Of a DNA stretch of 64,000 nt, positions 45,961 through 55,448 are shown piece by piece. The notes under the pieces are model-generated. The model was not told where the DNA came from. It saw nothing but the letters and a program-made list of their open reading frames with translations, and made no database searches. The stretch's first letter is position 1. Every line of letters starts with the position of its first letter. Made by a program: the position numbers and the translations under genes. The stretch comes from Acidobacteriaceae bacterium TAA 166 (GTDB lineage: Bacteria > Acidobacteriota > Terriglobia > Terriglobales > Acidobacteriaceae), in contig ATWD01000001.1 of NCBI GenBank assembly GCA_000421065.1, positions 3,526,001 through 3,590,000 on the forward strand, given 5' to 3'.

Positions 45961-46147
45961 GAGCGCTGTCGGCCGGGCCCATTGCGTGTGGGGCGGTCAC
46001 TTCGTGACACGTGTACCGGCAACGCCCTGGGCCTCCCTTCGGTTCGGCGCAAACATCTTCGTAAGCGACCAACGGGAGCCCCACGCCGAAGGCCTAACAC
46101 GCGTCACGCAGTGACCGCCCCACGCGTAGTGGGCCCGGCCGGCAGGC

Positions 46148-46149
<2 letters not shown>
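45961..46149. repeat. Interspersed long palindromic repeat, copy I
   Basis: This full-length copy fills the gap between two minus-strand genes. Its left end, GCGCTGTCGGCCGGGCCC, mixes both end types, and the right end is GGCCGGCAGGCCT. GGTCACTTCGTGACACGTGT pairs with ACACGCGTCACGCAGTGACC. Confidence 0.9.
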
Positions 46150-46540
<391 letters not shown>

Positions 46541-46596
46541 GATTACTCCTTTGGGAATGGGTGCGGACTTTCTTTGTTGGATCGCGGGAAGTCGAG

Positions 46597-47544
46597 CTAC
46601 AGGGTTCCGCTGTTGGTGACGGCGATGTTGTTAAGGATCTGCTGGAAGAAGATGATGCGGACGTGGACGTGGGCGGCCATGTCGGGGAGGAACTCGTTGA
46701 CGAGGTTGTTGACGGGATCGGTGGCGTAGCCGGTGAGGATGCGCTTGACGGTGGAGGGACCGTCGCTCTCGATCCCGGGGACGTAGAGGTTGCCGAGTTC
46801 GGCGACGGCGGGGTAGGAGGCGAAGACGCCGTAGTTGGGGATGGAGCGGCCTTCGTCGTCGCGGGAGATGTAGCTGCGGGTGACGGCGTAGAGGATGCGC
46901 TTGGCGATGGGTTTGCCGGGCATGCGGTAGTAGCGGGGGTCCTGGTGGGTGAGGGCGGGGACGGCGAAGGTTCCGAAGAACTCGGCGGTGGCGTTCTGGA
47001 GCTCGCTGACGCCGGCGAGTTTGCCGAATCCCTTCCAGCCGGGGCCGTAGGCGGTGTGGGAGTCGACGGCGATGTTGATGGCGGAGATGCCGACGATGGT
47101 GCCGAGGCTGGTGAGGTCGGAGGTGTAGTGAATGGCGAGGTAGCCCTTCTGCTTCCAATTGAGGGGCACGGCGATTTTGGTGCTGAGGAAACGCTGGTAG
47201 GGGTAGACGAGCTCGCTGCAGCGGGGGCGGGGCTGGTCGAGCTTGTTGGGGTCGAAGTAGATCATGCCGAAGGCGGAGATGAAGTTGCAGGGCTTCTGGT
47301 CTTCTCCGTCGCGTCGCTGGGCGAGGCGGGCGAGGGTGACGATGTCCTGCGATTGGGACTGCTGTTGCGCCAGGGTCTGGCTGGGGGCGTCGGGGAGGTC
47401 GTTCCTGCTGGAGAAGGGGGCATTGCCGAGGGAGGGTACGGTGAACTGGGCGCGTGGCGGGGAGGGTTTCGCTACGGGGTCTGCCGTCTGGGCGGAGGCT
47501 GCGCCTGTGAGAGACAAAGCCACGATTGTCAGCAGCCTGTACAT
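46597..47544 (-). CDS. Secreted protein of unknown function, paralogue of the next gene
   Basis: This 315-residue protein has a signal peptide ([20 protein letters not shown]), then a disordered Pro/Gln-rich stretch, then a hydrophobic globular part. The C-terminal half ([40 protein letters not shown]) aligns with QDPRYYQLGRQQPFFHRGFY and AVSRPILGRTDSGKTIPNFA of the neighbouring gene, which shows common origin. The pattern of alternating small and aromatic residues suggests an envelope protein. It is the second gene of the pair, 74 bases downstream. No known domain is recognised. Confidence 0.65.
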   Translation of the reverse strand: MYRLLTIVALSLTGAASAQTADPVAKPSPPRAQFTVPSLGNAPFSSRNDLPDAPSQTLAQQQSQSQDIVTLARLAQRRDGEDQKPCNFISAFGMIYFDPNKLDQPRPRCSELVYPYQRFLSTKIAVPLNWKQKGYLAIHYTSDLTSLGTIVGISAINIAVDSHTAYGPGWKGFGKLAGVSELQNATAEFFGTFAVPALTHQDPRYYRMPGKPIAKRILYAVTRSYISRDDEGRSIPNYGVFASYPAVAELGNLYVPGIESDGPSTVKRILTGYATDPVNNLVNEFLPDMAAHVHVRIIFFQQILNNIAVTNSGTL

Positions 47545-47618
47545 GAATCATCCATCTCTTCGAGCTATATTTTTGCGGTGCCGAATACGAGATTTTCGCG
47601 GTGCCGGACGCGAGGAAT

Positions 47619-48428
47619 CTACTCGCGTTTTTTCAGATGCGCCCACTCGAGAAGATCGTCGCCATACTCGCTGACGAGGTAACCGAGGGCCGAGCCTCCG
47701 AGGGAGGTGGCCCAGGTGCGGGCGAACTGGGGGCCGTTGATGTTGCGATCGGGATAGTAGGCCTGGGTGAGGGCAGTGGCGGCGCCGGTGCCGAGGATGG
47801 TGGCGAAGTTGGGAATGGTCTTGCCCGAGTCGGTTCTGCCGAGGATGGGCCGGGAGACGGCATAGAAGCCGCGATGGAAGAAGGGCTGCTGGCGGCCAAG
47901 CTGGTAGTAGCGGGGGTCCTGGCGGAAGACGGGGGAGAAGATGGAGTCGGAGAAGATCTCCTTGCTGGAGTTGAGAACGGCCGCGGCTCCGAGGCGCTGG
48001 GCGTAGGCTTTGCCGTTGACGCCATAGTTGGGGCTGCCGTCGATGAGATAGCCCCAGCCGGCGGAGAGAGTCCATCCGATGGCGGTGTAGGGGGTGAGGC
48101 TCTCGCGGATGCCGAGGAGGAACTTGTCCTGGACGCGCTGAGGGGGGGCGATCTCGCCGGGGGAGATGTACTTTATACGGGCGGGCGCGGAGGGAATGCC
48201 GGTGAGGCTGGGGGCCTCGGTGGGGAAGGGCAGGACCGCGGGAGCCATGGCGGCGGCGGGATCGGGCGGGATGGATTCGCTCGCGGAGGAGGAGTAGACC
48301 GCGCCGGGGGATTCGGGCAGAACGGAGGAGGCGACTTCGGCCTGGGGAGCTGAGGCTGCGCTGAAGAGGGAGGGGAAGAGAAGCAGGGGAAGGAGCGAGC
48401 GAAATGGCCGGGATAAACGTGGGGTCAA
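47619..48428 (-). CDS. Secreted protein of unknown function, paralogue of the previous gene
   Basis: This 269-residue protein has a signal peptide (SLLPLLLFPSLFSAASAPQA), a low-complexity linker and a globular region of about 170 residues containing YLIDGSPNYGVNGKAYAQRL, FRQDPRYYQLG and GTGAATALTQAYYPD. Translation probably starts with TTG at 48428, because GAGGAG lies eight bases upstream, and an ATG in the SD itself belongs to another frame. The function is unknown; the tandem arrangement suggests gene duplication. Confidence 0.65.
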   Translation of the reverse strand: MTPRLSRPFRSLLPLLLFPSLFSAASAPQAEVASSVLPESPGAVYSSSASESIPPDPAAAMAPAVLPFPTEAPSLTGIPSAPARIKYISPGEIAPPQRVQDKFLLGIRESLTPYTAIGWTLSAGWGYLIDGSPNYGVNGKAYAQRLGAAAVLNSSKEIFSDSIFSPVFRQDPRYYQLGRQQPFFHRGFYAVSRPILGRTDSGKTIPNFATILGTGAATALTQAYYPDRNINGPQFARTWATSLGGSALGYLVSEYGDDLLEWAHLKKRE

Positions 48429-48610
48429 AAGATCTCCTCATGGAGAGCTTCCGTTCCTGCGTCTTTCGGGCTCAAGAGCGGAGACTCGCGATGGACGCTC
48501 TTTACCTCCGGCGCCCTTCTCTGAACGGACGCTGGGCGGGAGGAGGGCGTTGTATCGATAAGTGTAGATTGTCGCGAGGGTTACCACCTGGGCACTGAGA
48601 AGGGATTAGC

Positions 48611-48928
48611 ATGTCGAAGCGGTTGACCCCCGGATTTCCAACTTCCGATAATAGAAGGTGGCGAGGTGTGCGCATGGCTGGTGAGAGCCCGAGGCGTCCC
48701 TGGGCGGAGCATTTGAACGAGGCTGGAGCCCGCGTGGAGGAGGATGTGCGTGAGTGGATCCGGTACTTCAACGATCATATCGTCCCGGATCTTCGTAAGA
48801 ATGGCTCAGAGGCACTGCGCGCGGCGGCCCAGGAGCTGAACGGCATGGCGGAGAAGATGGATGAACGCGCAGGTCGGGCACGGCCGCAGTCCGAGGGGAC
48901 GGGCGACGGAGGGGCTCCTCGATCGTGA
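48611..48928 (+). CDS. Small hypothetical protein upstream of rlpA
   Basis: This 105-residue protein reads RPWAEHLNEAGARVEEDVRE, then NDHIVPDLRKNGSEALRAAA in helical style, then a polar tail. The ATG at 48611 has AGAAGGG at a good distance. A second ATG at 48674 also has a purine-rich upstream region and begins MAGESPRRPW, so the N-terminus is uncertain. The stop overlaps the rlpA start by four bases, so both are translated from one message. There is no recognised domain. Confidence 0.6.
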   Translation: MSKRLTPGFPTSDNRRWRGVRMAGESPRRPWAEHLNEAGARVEEDVREWIRYFNDHIVPDLRKNGSEALRAAAQELNGMAEKMDERAGRARPQSEGTGDGGAPRS

Positions 48929-49710
48929 ATCGCTCACGCATCGCGTTCGCACTGATGCCGGCGTTGATGCTGGCGGTGACGGGCTGCCATAAGAAGCATG
49001 TAGCGGCGCACCGTCCGCCGCCACCGCCGGCGGCTTCGAGCTCGAGTACGGGAACGTATGCTCGTCGCGATACGCGGCCTTCGGGATCGACTTCGTCAGG
49101 GACGGCGCTGGCTCCGCAGCCGCAGATGCCGCCGAATGTGCAGGGCAAGCCGCAGGTGGTGGAGACGGGACTGGCGAGCTGGTACGGTCCTCCGTATGCC
49201 GGGCGCAAGGGCGCGGATGGGAATGTCTACAACCAGAATGCGATGACGGCGGCGCACCTGTCGCTTCCGATGGGATCGATCGTACGGGTGACGAACCTGC
49301 AGACGGGGCAGGCGGCGGTGGTGAAGATTACGGACCGCGGTCCGTTTGTGAAGGGGAGAATCCTCGACCTTTCGCTGGCCGCGGCGAAGGCCACGGGGGT
49401 GTATCGGATGGGCATCGCGAAGGTGCGGGTGGAGGCGTGGATGCCGGGGCCGAGCACGTCGCCGAATGCGATTCCCGGAGGCCGGTGGTGCGTGCAGATT
49501 GGAGCGTTCGAGAAGGAGAAGGACGCGATCAAGCTGAAGACCGAGCTGATGCGGAGGTACTCGACTGCGAAGGTGATCGAGTTTCCGGGGCCGACGGGAC
49601 ATTGGGTGAGGATCAATCCGGCGCGTCCGGATAAGGCGCACGCAGACGAGGTGGCGGACAGGATTCATGTTTCGGGGGGCGCGGAGCCGTTTTTGATTCG
49701 CACGGATTAG
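48925..49710 (+). CDS. rlpA: RlpA-family septal ring lytic transglycosylase with SPOR domain
   Basis: This 261-residue outer-membrane lipoprotein has the lipobox LAVTGC (Cys about 21), a Pro/Ser-rich linker and a double-psi beta-barrel. The barrel (about 80-165) reads ETGLASWYGPPYAGRKGADG, NQNAMTAAHLSLPMG and KITDRGPFVKGRILDLS, including the catalytic Asp of DRGPF. A C-terminal SPOR domain (WCVQIGAFEKEKDAIKLKTE) binds denuded glycan at the septum. RlpA cleaves naked glycan strands during division. The GTG start overlaps the preceding gene's stop (GTGA). Confidence 0.92.
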   Translation: MNRSRIAFALMPALMLAVTGCHKKHVAAHRPPPPPAASSSSTGTYARRDTRPSGSTSSGTALAPQPQMPPNVQGKPQVVETGLASWYGPPYAGRKGADGNVYNQNAMTAAHLSLPMGSIVRVTNLQTGQAAVVKITDRGPFVKGRILDLSLAAAKATGVYRMGIAKVRVEAWMPGPSTSPNAIPGGRWCVQIGAFEKEKDAIKLKTELMRRYSTAKVIEFPGPTGHWVRINPARPDKAHADEVADRIHVSGGAEPFLIRTD

Positions 49711-49947
49711 GATTCCAATCCTAAAGCGGTGTTCATCAACGACAAAGCGTTTCTGAAGGATGGCAGCTACCAGATCTGGACCTTCAAATCAACAGCAGGC
49801 CTCGGTGATGAGTGGTCTTGCCGTTCATGACCTCATGACTGGTATGACGCCCAGCCATGAACAAACTTGCGCCATTTCTGTGGTGGCGAGGGGCGCCCCT
49901 CGACTGAGCCGCCCCTAAGTTGACGGGAGGGCTCAGTCCATCTGCCT

Positions 49948-50525
49948 CTATCCGGCCTTCAAAGGTCCGGCGACCTTATATGCACTCATGATGACGCCGG
50001 ACGGGAATGCTTTCGTGCGGATGAGCTCGAAGGAGCGCGCCGGGGTTCCCTCCGCAAAGAAGCGCTTCCCCGCGCCTAGCAGAACCGGATAGACGACCAG
50101 CAGGACTTCCTCCGCCAGCCCATGCTCAAACAGCGTGGATGTCAGTGTGGAGCTACCCCAGAGGATGAGGTCCGGGCCCTCCTGCGACTTGATGCGGCGA
50201 ATACCCCTCGACGATATCTGGTCCAAGGCCCTCGAACGGGCCCCAGGCAAGGCTTTCAGGACGATGGGTAACAATATATTTTGTCGCCGCATTCAGGCGG
50301 TCCGCCATGGGGCTGCTCGGCGCCTTCGGCCAGAAGCCCGACCAGAGATCGTAGGTGAGGCGCCCAAGCACCAGATCGAAGCTCTCGCCATGCGCGGCGA
50401 GGAGTGCGTCTCGGCCAGCGGGTCCGATAGGGCGAGGTCCAGTTGCTGTAGGGAAAATTGTCTTCGCCGGAGGACTGGATCACGCCGTCCAGCGAGATGT
50501 GTTCCATGATTGTGAGCTTTCTCAT
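49948..50525 (-). pseudogene. DHFR/RibD-C (YyaP-like) family reductase, broken by two frameshifts
   Basis: Three frames together spell a whole RibD-C-like protein. MRKLTIMEHISLDGVIQSSG lies from 50525. DALLAAHGESFDLVLGRLTY and DLWSGFWPKAPSSPMADRLN lie in the second frame. GIRRIKSQEGPDLILWGSST and AEEVLLVVYPVLLGAGKRFF lie in the third, ending with TAG at 49948. The frame changes near 50430 and again in the CCCC run at 50204-50207. Each is a one-base-type shift, so this is either a recent pseudogene or two sequencing indels. The intact protein would have about 190 residues. Family members often accompany YCII-type proteins, as here. Confidence 0.78.
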
Positions 50526-50555
50526 TTGAGTCTCCGCGTTCCAGGGCTTGGAGTT

Positions 50556-50909
50556 TTATTCTGTGGGCATTGCGAGGAACTCGCGCACCTCGACTGGGGC
50601 ACGGCAGGCGACGACGGCTTTGCGTCCCCACGCCACGGCATCATCCATGTTGGCTGCGTCGAGGATCCAAAAGCCGCCGATGTGTTCCTTGGTCTCAAGG
50701 TAGGGTCCATCGGTGAGGAAGACCTCTCCGCCGGGCCGCTTACGCAGTGATTTCGCGTGGGGCGTCGATTGCAGGCCTCCGGCGAAGAACCTGGCACCGG
50801 CAGCCTCCATCTCTTCGTTGAGCACATCGATATCGCGGATCATCGCGTCGTCCTCTGTGGACGGGTCATAGGTGTCGGGATGGTAAATAGCAACCAGATA
50901 TTGCGGCAT
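50556..50909 (-). CDS. YCII/DGPF-domain protein
   Basis: This 117-residue protein begins MPQYLVAIYHPDTYDPSTED and carries the family hallmark TDGPYLETKEHIGGFWILDA (DGPF-ETKE motif). AVAWGRKAV and VEVREF near the end fit a ferredoxin-like fold. In many genomes such genes adjoin an ECF sigma factor and a RibD-C-type reductase; the reductase is next to it here (broken), but no sigma factor is in the window. The function is not established. Confidence 0.85.
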   Translation of the reverse strand: MPQYLVAIYHPDTYDPSTEDDAMIRDIDVLNEEMEAAGARFFAGGLQSTPHAKSLRKRPGGEVFLTDGPYLETKEHIGGFWILDAANMDDAVAWGRKAVVACRAPVEVREFLAMPTE

Positions 50910-51094
50910 GTCGTCTCCTGGAATCGTCTTCAGGCGGGGTTCTCTGCCCGGCCTTCACTATAACGACGAACGGCCAGACCGGAATTCGACAAGCGGTTGA
51001 AAAAAGTTTTGCTCTTAGTCTGCGTGGCGGAGATGCGCTCCCCGCCTGCCTGGAGTGTTTTACCCGACCGCCTGGGCTGGCCTGTTCCTGTGCC

Positions 51095-51595
51095 TCATCG
51101 GAGGACGCGTTTGCCGGTGCGGCGTTCGATCTCTTGACGGAACTGGTCGGCTCCGGAGTGGTTCCAGGTGTGGGTGATGTTGACGCGATTGTCACCGAGG
51201 ACGCGGGTCATGCGGCCGGCTCCGATGATCTGGGCGCTCATCACCTCGTCGTAGCGCATGGACTTATCTTTCCGCAGCAAGAAGTGCTGCACCAGGCTGG
51301 TGGGGGTGAAGACGATGGTTCCGGGCATCTGGGAGATGACCAGGATGAAGATCACGAGGAAGAACAGGGGGAACCAGATGGGGATGTGTTGGTGCGCCTT
51401 CCAGAGCGGCCAGATGAGCAGGCCGAAGTAGATGGGAAGGACGATGGCGCGGCTCCAGAGGACCAGGGGCTTGAGCGGGAAGGCGAGGCCTTCGGAGGTC
51501 TCTTTGGGCGAGCCTTTGACGAAGCGCCCGGCGTAGATGAGGGCGAAGAGGGCGACGAGCGTGAGGATCTGGAGGGTTTTGGGGTCGGTAGGCAT
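51095..51595 (-). CDS. Small membrane protein with PH-like C-terminus
   Basis: This 166-residue protein has three hydrophobic segments (ILTLVALFALIYAGRFV, LWSRAIVLPIYFGLLIW, WFPLFFLVIFILVISQM). A C-terminal beta-rich domain (TIVFTPTSLVQHFLLRKDKS, RYDEVMSAQIIGAG) resembles bacterial PH domains. I start it at the ATG at 51595 (MPTDPKTLQIL); the open frame upstream translates repeat copy J and is not genuine. No function is known. Confidence 0.7.
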   Translation of the reverse strand: MPTDPKTLQILTLVALFALIYAGRFVKGSPKETSEGLAFPLKPLVLWSRAIVLPIYFGLLIWPLWKAHQHIPIWFPLFFLVIFILVISQMPGTIVFTPTSLVQHFLLRKDKSMRYDEVMSAQIIGAGRMTRVLGDNRVNITHTWNHSGADQFRQEIERRTGKRVLR

Positions 51596-51617
51596 GGGCC
51601 TGTTTAGTTTAGACGCG

Positions 51618-51851
51618 ATGGCCTGCCGGCCGGGCCCACTGCGCTCGGCCACCCCACAAACGAAGACCTGTTTGTGGGGTGGTTGGTACGGGCGGTCTCC
51701 TTCGTGACTTGTGTGCGCCCTTCGGGGTGGGGTTCCTGTTGATTGCTTGCGAAGATCTTTGCGCCGACCAGCGAAGGCCCACGCCGAAGGCGGTACACAC
51801 GTCACGAAGTGGCCGCCCCACGCGTAGTGGGCCCGCACGGCAGCGCCTGTC
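51618..51851 (+). repeat. Interspersed long palindromic repeat, copy J, with nested hairpin
   Basis: This copy begins ATGGCCTGCCGGCCGGGCCC and ends GCACGGCAGCGCCTGTC. Like copy H it has the extra CCCCACAAAC-GAAGACCT-GTTTGTGGGG hairpin (about 51654-51681). The left inner arm is degraded (GGTCTCCTTCGTGAC). It lies between two minus-strand genes. Confidence 0.9.
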
Positions 51852-51867
51852 TTTACAAAAATATGAT

Positions 51868-53628
51868 TTATTTGCCGGTGGGCGGTGGAGGGTAATAGGG
51901 GAGCTTCTGCTGCTCTTGGTTGGCACGCTTGACGCCGATATCTCCGAACAACAAGCTGGGCACGATGGTGGTCTGGGGGACGGCTCCGAGAGATTCGTTG
52001 ACGTAGGGGTCGTCGCCAGCGGCGAGGATCTCGGAGCGCAGGCTGCGGTTGTCGAGCTCGTCGAAGATGGCTCCGCGGACGAGCTGGCGGGTGCCGTCGG
52101 GGTGGACGAGGTACAGGAGGCGCGGGGCCTCACCGCCCATGGTCTCGACCGCGTAGACGTCGCGCTTCTGCTCCTTCGCCATGGAGAGCAGGCGGTTATT
52201 GAGATCGGCTGCGGGGGTGGGGTGGCTGGACTGGAAGACCATGACACCGCTGCGCGAATGTGCCGGTGCTCCGGGGGCGGCGCGGCCGTGGCCGTTCGAG
52301 GAGGGGAAGTCTTTTACGGGCTCGCGACCGATGAGGTAGTTTTCGAGGCGACCGTTGACGACGACCGGGACCGACTGCGCGGGGACGCCCTCGTCGTCGA
52401 CCTGATAGGCGCCGAGGAGGGTGTGGCCGTTGAGCTGGGTCTGGAGGGGGTTGTCGGTGGCGCTCATGAACTCGGGCAGGACGCGGGCGTGGTAGCTGGA
52501 GGCGTAGGCTCCACGGGTGCGGGCGGTGGTGCCGAGGTCGGGACGGTCGGCCTCGACGTTGCCGAGGAAGAGGTGGTTGAGGACGTCGGAGGCGGCGTCG
52601 CCGGAGAAGAGGATGGGACCGTGGTAATCCTCGGCGTCGACGACGGGGGCCTTGCGGAGGTCGTCGATGCTCTTGAGGTCGTCGAGGACACGCTTGCGGT
52701 AGGCGGGCCAGGATTCGAGCTCGCGGGCGGTGACGGCGAACGAGCCGTTGTCGCGCGCGAGCTGCATGCCGTCGGGGGCCTGGCCGCCGACCGAGATGGC
52801 ATTGTTGTATCCGCTGAGGCTCATGCGTATGACCGTACCTTCGGTGTTGACGAGGTAGCGGTTGAGGTTCATGGCGCGAACGTTGGCGGTGGAGTACTGG
52901 ATCTGGTCGGTGAAGGAGCGGACCTCGGGGGCGGTGCGGTAGAGTCCGCTGGCCTCGATGATGCGGCGCTTCCATTCTTCGCGGTCGATCTCGAGCTTGC
53001 GGAGGGGCTCGATGTGGACGGTGGGCTTCTCGCGGGAGAAGTCGTCTTCGCTACGCTGGTACTGGAAGCGCTGTACGGCGGCGAGTTTTTCGGAGTAGGC
53101 GCGGAGGGCGTTCTTGTAGGCCTCGTCGGTGGCGGTCCAGAGGGCGTAGCGGAGGGCGGTGGGGTCGTTATCGCCGGGGGCGAGCTGGACGGCTCCGTCG
53201 CCGCGTCCGGTGCTGGAGTCGACGGCGTAGTTACCGATGCTGACGGTGACGCGGACGACGCGCTGGTGGCCCTCTTCTTCGCGGGTGAGGGCGCCGTAGG
53301 TGGCGACGGCCTCGTAGCTGGAGAAGTCGTCGAGGCGGTACTCGATGAAGTAGGGCCGCTGCATGCCGGGGAGGACGAGCTGGGATTTTTCGCGGTCGAG
53401 CTCGGTTTGCATGGCGCGGAGGAGGGAATCGTCGGTCTGGGGGGAGCTCGGGGTTTGAGTGCGCGCCGAGGATGTTCCAAGGAGGACGAGGAAGAGGGCA
53501 GCGGCGACGGTACGTTTGCTCTTGAAGAGTTGTGGGGATATTGGAGTGGGAAGCAGAAGATGCTTCGACTCCGCTACGCTTCGCTCAGGATGACCGTTCC
53601 GAAGGGATGGTTTGAAGGCGATCTTCAT
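51868..53628 (-). CDS. Exported TldE/PmbA-like protein (non-catalytic partner)
   Basis: This 586-residue member of the TldD/PmbA family is recognised by its C-terminal half: HTLLGAYQVDDEGVPAQSVP, DFPSSNGHGRAAPGAPAHSR and VHPDGTRQLVRGAIFDEL. It lacks the HExxxH zinc motif (the equivalent region reads DVLNHLFLGN), as TldE does. The N-terminus contains a Sec-type hydrophobic stretch (RTVAAALFLVLLGTSSA), which cytosolic E. coli TldE has not. Residues about 12-24 are translated from an interspersed repeat (53559-53597). The ATG overlaps the stop of the TldD-like gene by four bases, so the two are translated together, probably as a heterodimer outside the cytoplasm. Confidence 0.82.
   Translation of the reverse strand: MKIAFKPSLRNGHPERSVAESKHLLLPTPISPQLFKSKRTVAAALFLVLLGTSSARTQTPSSPQTDDSLLRAMQTELDREKSQLVLPGMQRPYFIEYRLDDFSSYEAVATYGALTREEEGHQRVVRVTVSIGNYAVDSSTGRGDGAVQLAPGDNDPTALRYALWTATDEAYKNALRAYSEKLAAVQRFQYQRSEDDFSREKPTVHIEPLRKLEIDREEWKRRIIEASGLYRTAPEVRSFTDQIQYSTANVRAMNLNRYLVNTEGTVIRMSLSGYNNAISVGGQAPDGMQLARDNGSFAVTARELESWPAYRKRVLDDLKSIDDLRKAPVVDAEDYHGPILFSGDAASDVLNHLFLGNVEADRPDLGTTARTRGAYASSYHARVLPEFMSATDNPLQTQLNGHTLLGAYQVDDEGVPAQSVPVVVNGRLENYLIGREPVKDFPSSNGHGRAAPGAPAHSRSGVMVFQSSHPTPAADLNNRLLSMAKEQKRDVYAVETMGGEAPRLLYLVHPDGTRQLVRGAIFDELDNRSLRSEILAAGDDPYVNESLGAVPQTTIVPSLLFGDIGVKRANQEQQKLPYYPPPPTGK
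53559..53597. repeat. Interspersed repeat inside the 5' end of a coding region
   Basis: ATGCTTCGACTCCGCTACGC and TTCGCTCAGGATGACC form a sequence familiar as an intergenic repeat in many Acidobacteriota and other high-GC genomes. On the minus strand it encodes HPERSVAESKHL within the leader of the TldE-like protein. I know the repeat from memory only. Confidence 0.6.
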
Positions 53629-55385
53629 CGGCGGGTCTCCTTTCCGTCTTCGGCGATGGGGGGCGGCGGGAGGATGGGCGGACGCGCGGTGCCCTGGGCC
53701 TGGCGCTGGGTCTCGATCTCGCTGACGAGCATGGCGGGGGCGACGGCGCTGACGGGGATGCTTCCGGATTCGGCTCCGCAGATGCCGTTGAAGACGTCCT
53801 GCTTGTCGCTGGTGGCGACGATGCGATTGAGGGCGGCCTGCGGGGTTCCTACGATGGAGACGCCGCGGACGAGCTCGTCGGGGCGGCCATCGACGTAGAC
53901 GCGGTAGACGACGAGCGGGATGACCTGAAAGGCCTGCGGGGAGCGGCGGGTGGTGACGGCGAAGCCGGAGGAGATGTCCTCGAAGAAGAGGCCGTAGGGG
54001 CGGCCTTGTTTTTTGGCCTCGTCGAGGAGCATCTGGCGGAGCTGCTTGTCGCTGACGGTTTTGGTGGAGCTGATGATGAGATTGCCCTGGCGTCCGGTGG
54101 GCATGCGTCCGGTTTCGGCGCGGCCGTGGCCGTTGGAGGTGGCGAAGCTGGCGATGGGCAGGCGCGACATGAGGAAGGTCTCGAGGACGCCGTCCTTGAT
54201 GAGATCGACGCGGCGGGCTGGCTGGCCTTCGTCGTCGTAGCTGTAGTGGCCGCTGAGGGATTCGCCGTCGAAGGTCTTGAGGGTGGGGTCGTCGACAACG
54301 TTCATGAACGGAGGAAGGATCTGTTTGCCGAGGAGCTTGGTGAAGGTCTGGCCTTCGTTGTCGCCGCGCTGGCGCTGGCCTTCGAGACGATGGCCGAGGA
54401 CCTCGTGGAAGAAGACTGCGGAGGCGCGGCCGCTGAGGATGGCGGGGCCGTTGTAAGGCTCGGTGACGGGAGCGGATCGCAGGGCGATGAGGTTCTTGGC
54501 CATGGCGGAGGTCTTCTCGACGATGGTTTTCTGGTCGGGGAGATGGGTGAGGGTGTCGGCCTCGAAGGTCTCGGCGCGGAAGAGGTCCATGCCGTCGGCG
54601 GCGCGGGTACGGGCGACGATGACGAGGCGGGCGACCTGGTTGGGGGTGGCGACGCGGGCGCCCTCGGAGGAGACGAAGTAGTCGGTCTCGGTGGAGGCCT
54701 GAACGGAGACGCTGTCGAAGAAGATGTCGGGGTACTGGCGGAAGAGGGCGGTGATTTCGCGGAGACGCTTCTCCCAGACGGCTTTATCGACAGTGAGGGA
54801 GGCGGAGGCGGGGAGGACGTCGGCGGAGGGCTTCTCGGCGGAGAAGTCGGCGGAGCTGTCTTCTTCCTTGGCGCGGACCTGCTGCTCGGTTTTGACCTTG
54901 AGGAAGCTGTCGACGGCCTTGCCGTAGCCGCGATTGGTCGCGAACCAGAGGCTGCGCTCGATGGCGTCGCGGTCGTCGGTGAGGGGCAGGGGGATGGTGG
55001 TGAGGGCGCTGGCGCGGTGATCGCCGTGGGTGTTGTCCTGCTCGGGGGTGCCGATGCGGAGCTGGACGTCGGCGGTGCGGCGGTGGCTCTGGCGGGAGAG
55101 GGCGATGGCTCCGAACTGCGCGGTCATGCTGAAGGAGTCGGAGTCGGCGACGGAGTAGCTGACGAAATAGGGCTTGGGCTGCTGGGCGGGATCGGCGCCG
55201 GCGGGAGGTTTGCCGAGGGAGCCCATGGCACGATGTAGTTCCGTACTCATAGCGTCGAGCAGGAAGGTGTTGGCTGGTCTGGATGCGGGCGCTGCGGAGG
55301 CTTCGGCCGCCTGGCCCGGCAAGGCAGAGCAGAGGAACAGAAGGGCGACAGTGCCGCCTGGAGGGGAAACGCGAAGTCTGGTCAT
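53625..55385 (-). CDS. Exported TldD-like metalloprotease
   Basis: This 586-residue protein has a signal peptide (TVALLFLCSALPGQAAEA). The zinc motif HEVLGH (His327-His332) stands in FFHEVLGHRLEGQRQRGDNE, exactly the TldD HExxxH context. SYDDEGQPARRVDLIKDGVL, SNGHGRAETGRMPTGRQGN and FEDISSGFAVTTRR complete the family pattern. TldD cuts unfolded peptides in a TldD-TldE heterodimer. Here both subunits carry export signals, so the complex should act in the periplasm. An in-frame start at 55535 would add 50 residues reading through a repeat fragment and is not preferred. Confidence 0.87.
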   Translation of the reverse strand: MTRLRVSPPGGTVALLFLCSALPGQAAEASAAPASRPANTFLLDAMSTELHRAMGSLGKPPAGADPAQQPKPYFVSYSVADSDSFSMTAQFGAIALSRQSHRRTADVQLRIGTPEQDNTHGDHRASALTTIPLPLTDDRDAIERSLWFATNRGYGKAVDSFLKVKTEQQVRAKEEDSSADFSAEKPSADVLPASASLTVDKAVWEKRLREITALFRQYPDIFFDSVSVQASTETDYFVSSEGARVATPNQVARLVIVARTRAADGMDLFRAETFEADTLTHLPDQKTIVEKTSAMAKNLIALRSAPVTEPYNGPAILSGRASAVFFHEVLGHRLEGQRQRGDNEGQTFTKLLGKQILPPFMNVVDDPTLKTFDGESLSGHYSYDDEGQPARRVDLIKDGVLETFLMSRLPIASFATSNGHGRAETGRMPTGRQGNLIISSTKTVSDKQLRQMLLDEAKKQGRPYGLFFEDISSGFAVTTRRSPQAFQVIPLVVYRVYVDGRPDELVRGVSIVGTPQAALNRIVATSDKQDVFNGICGAESGSIPVSAVAPAMLVSEIETQRQAQGTARPPILPPPPIAEDGKETRR

Positions 55386-55448
55386 CAATACGGGCTCGTC
55401 ATGTCTTAGAGATGAGGCTGAAGCCGAGTGTATCGGAAGTTGAGAGCG

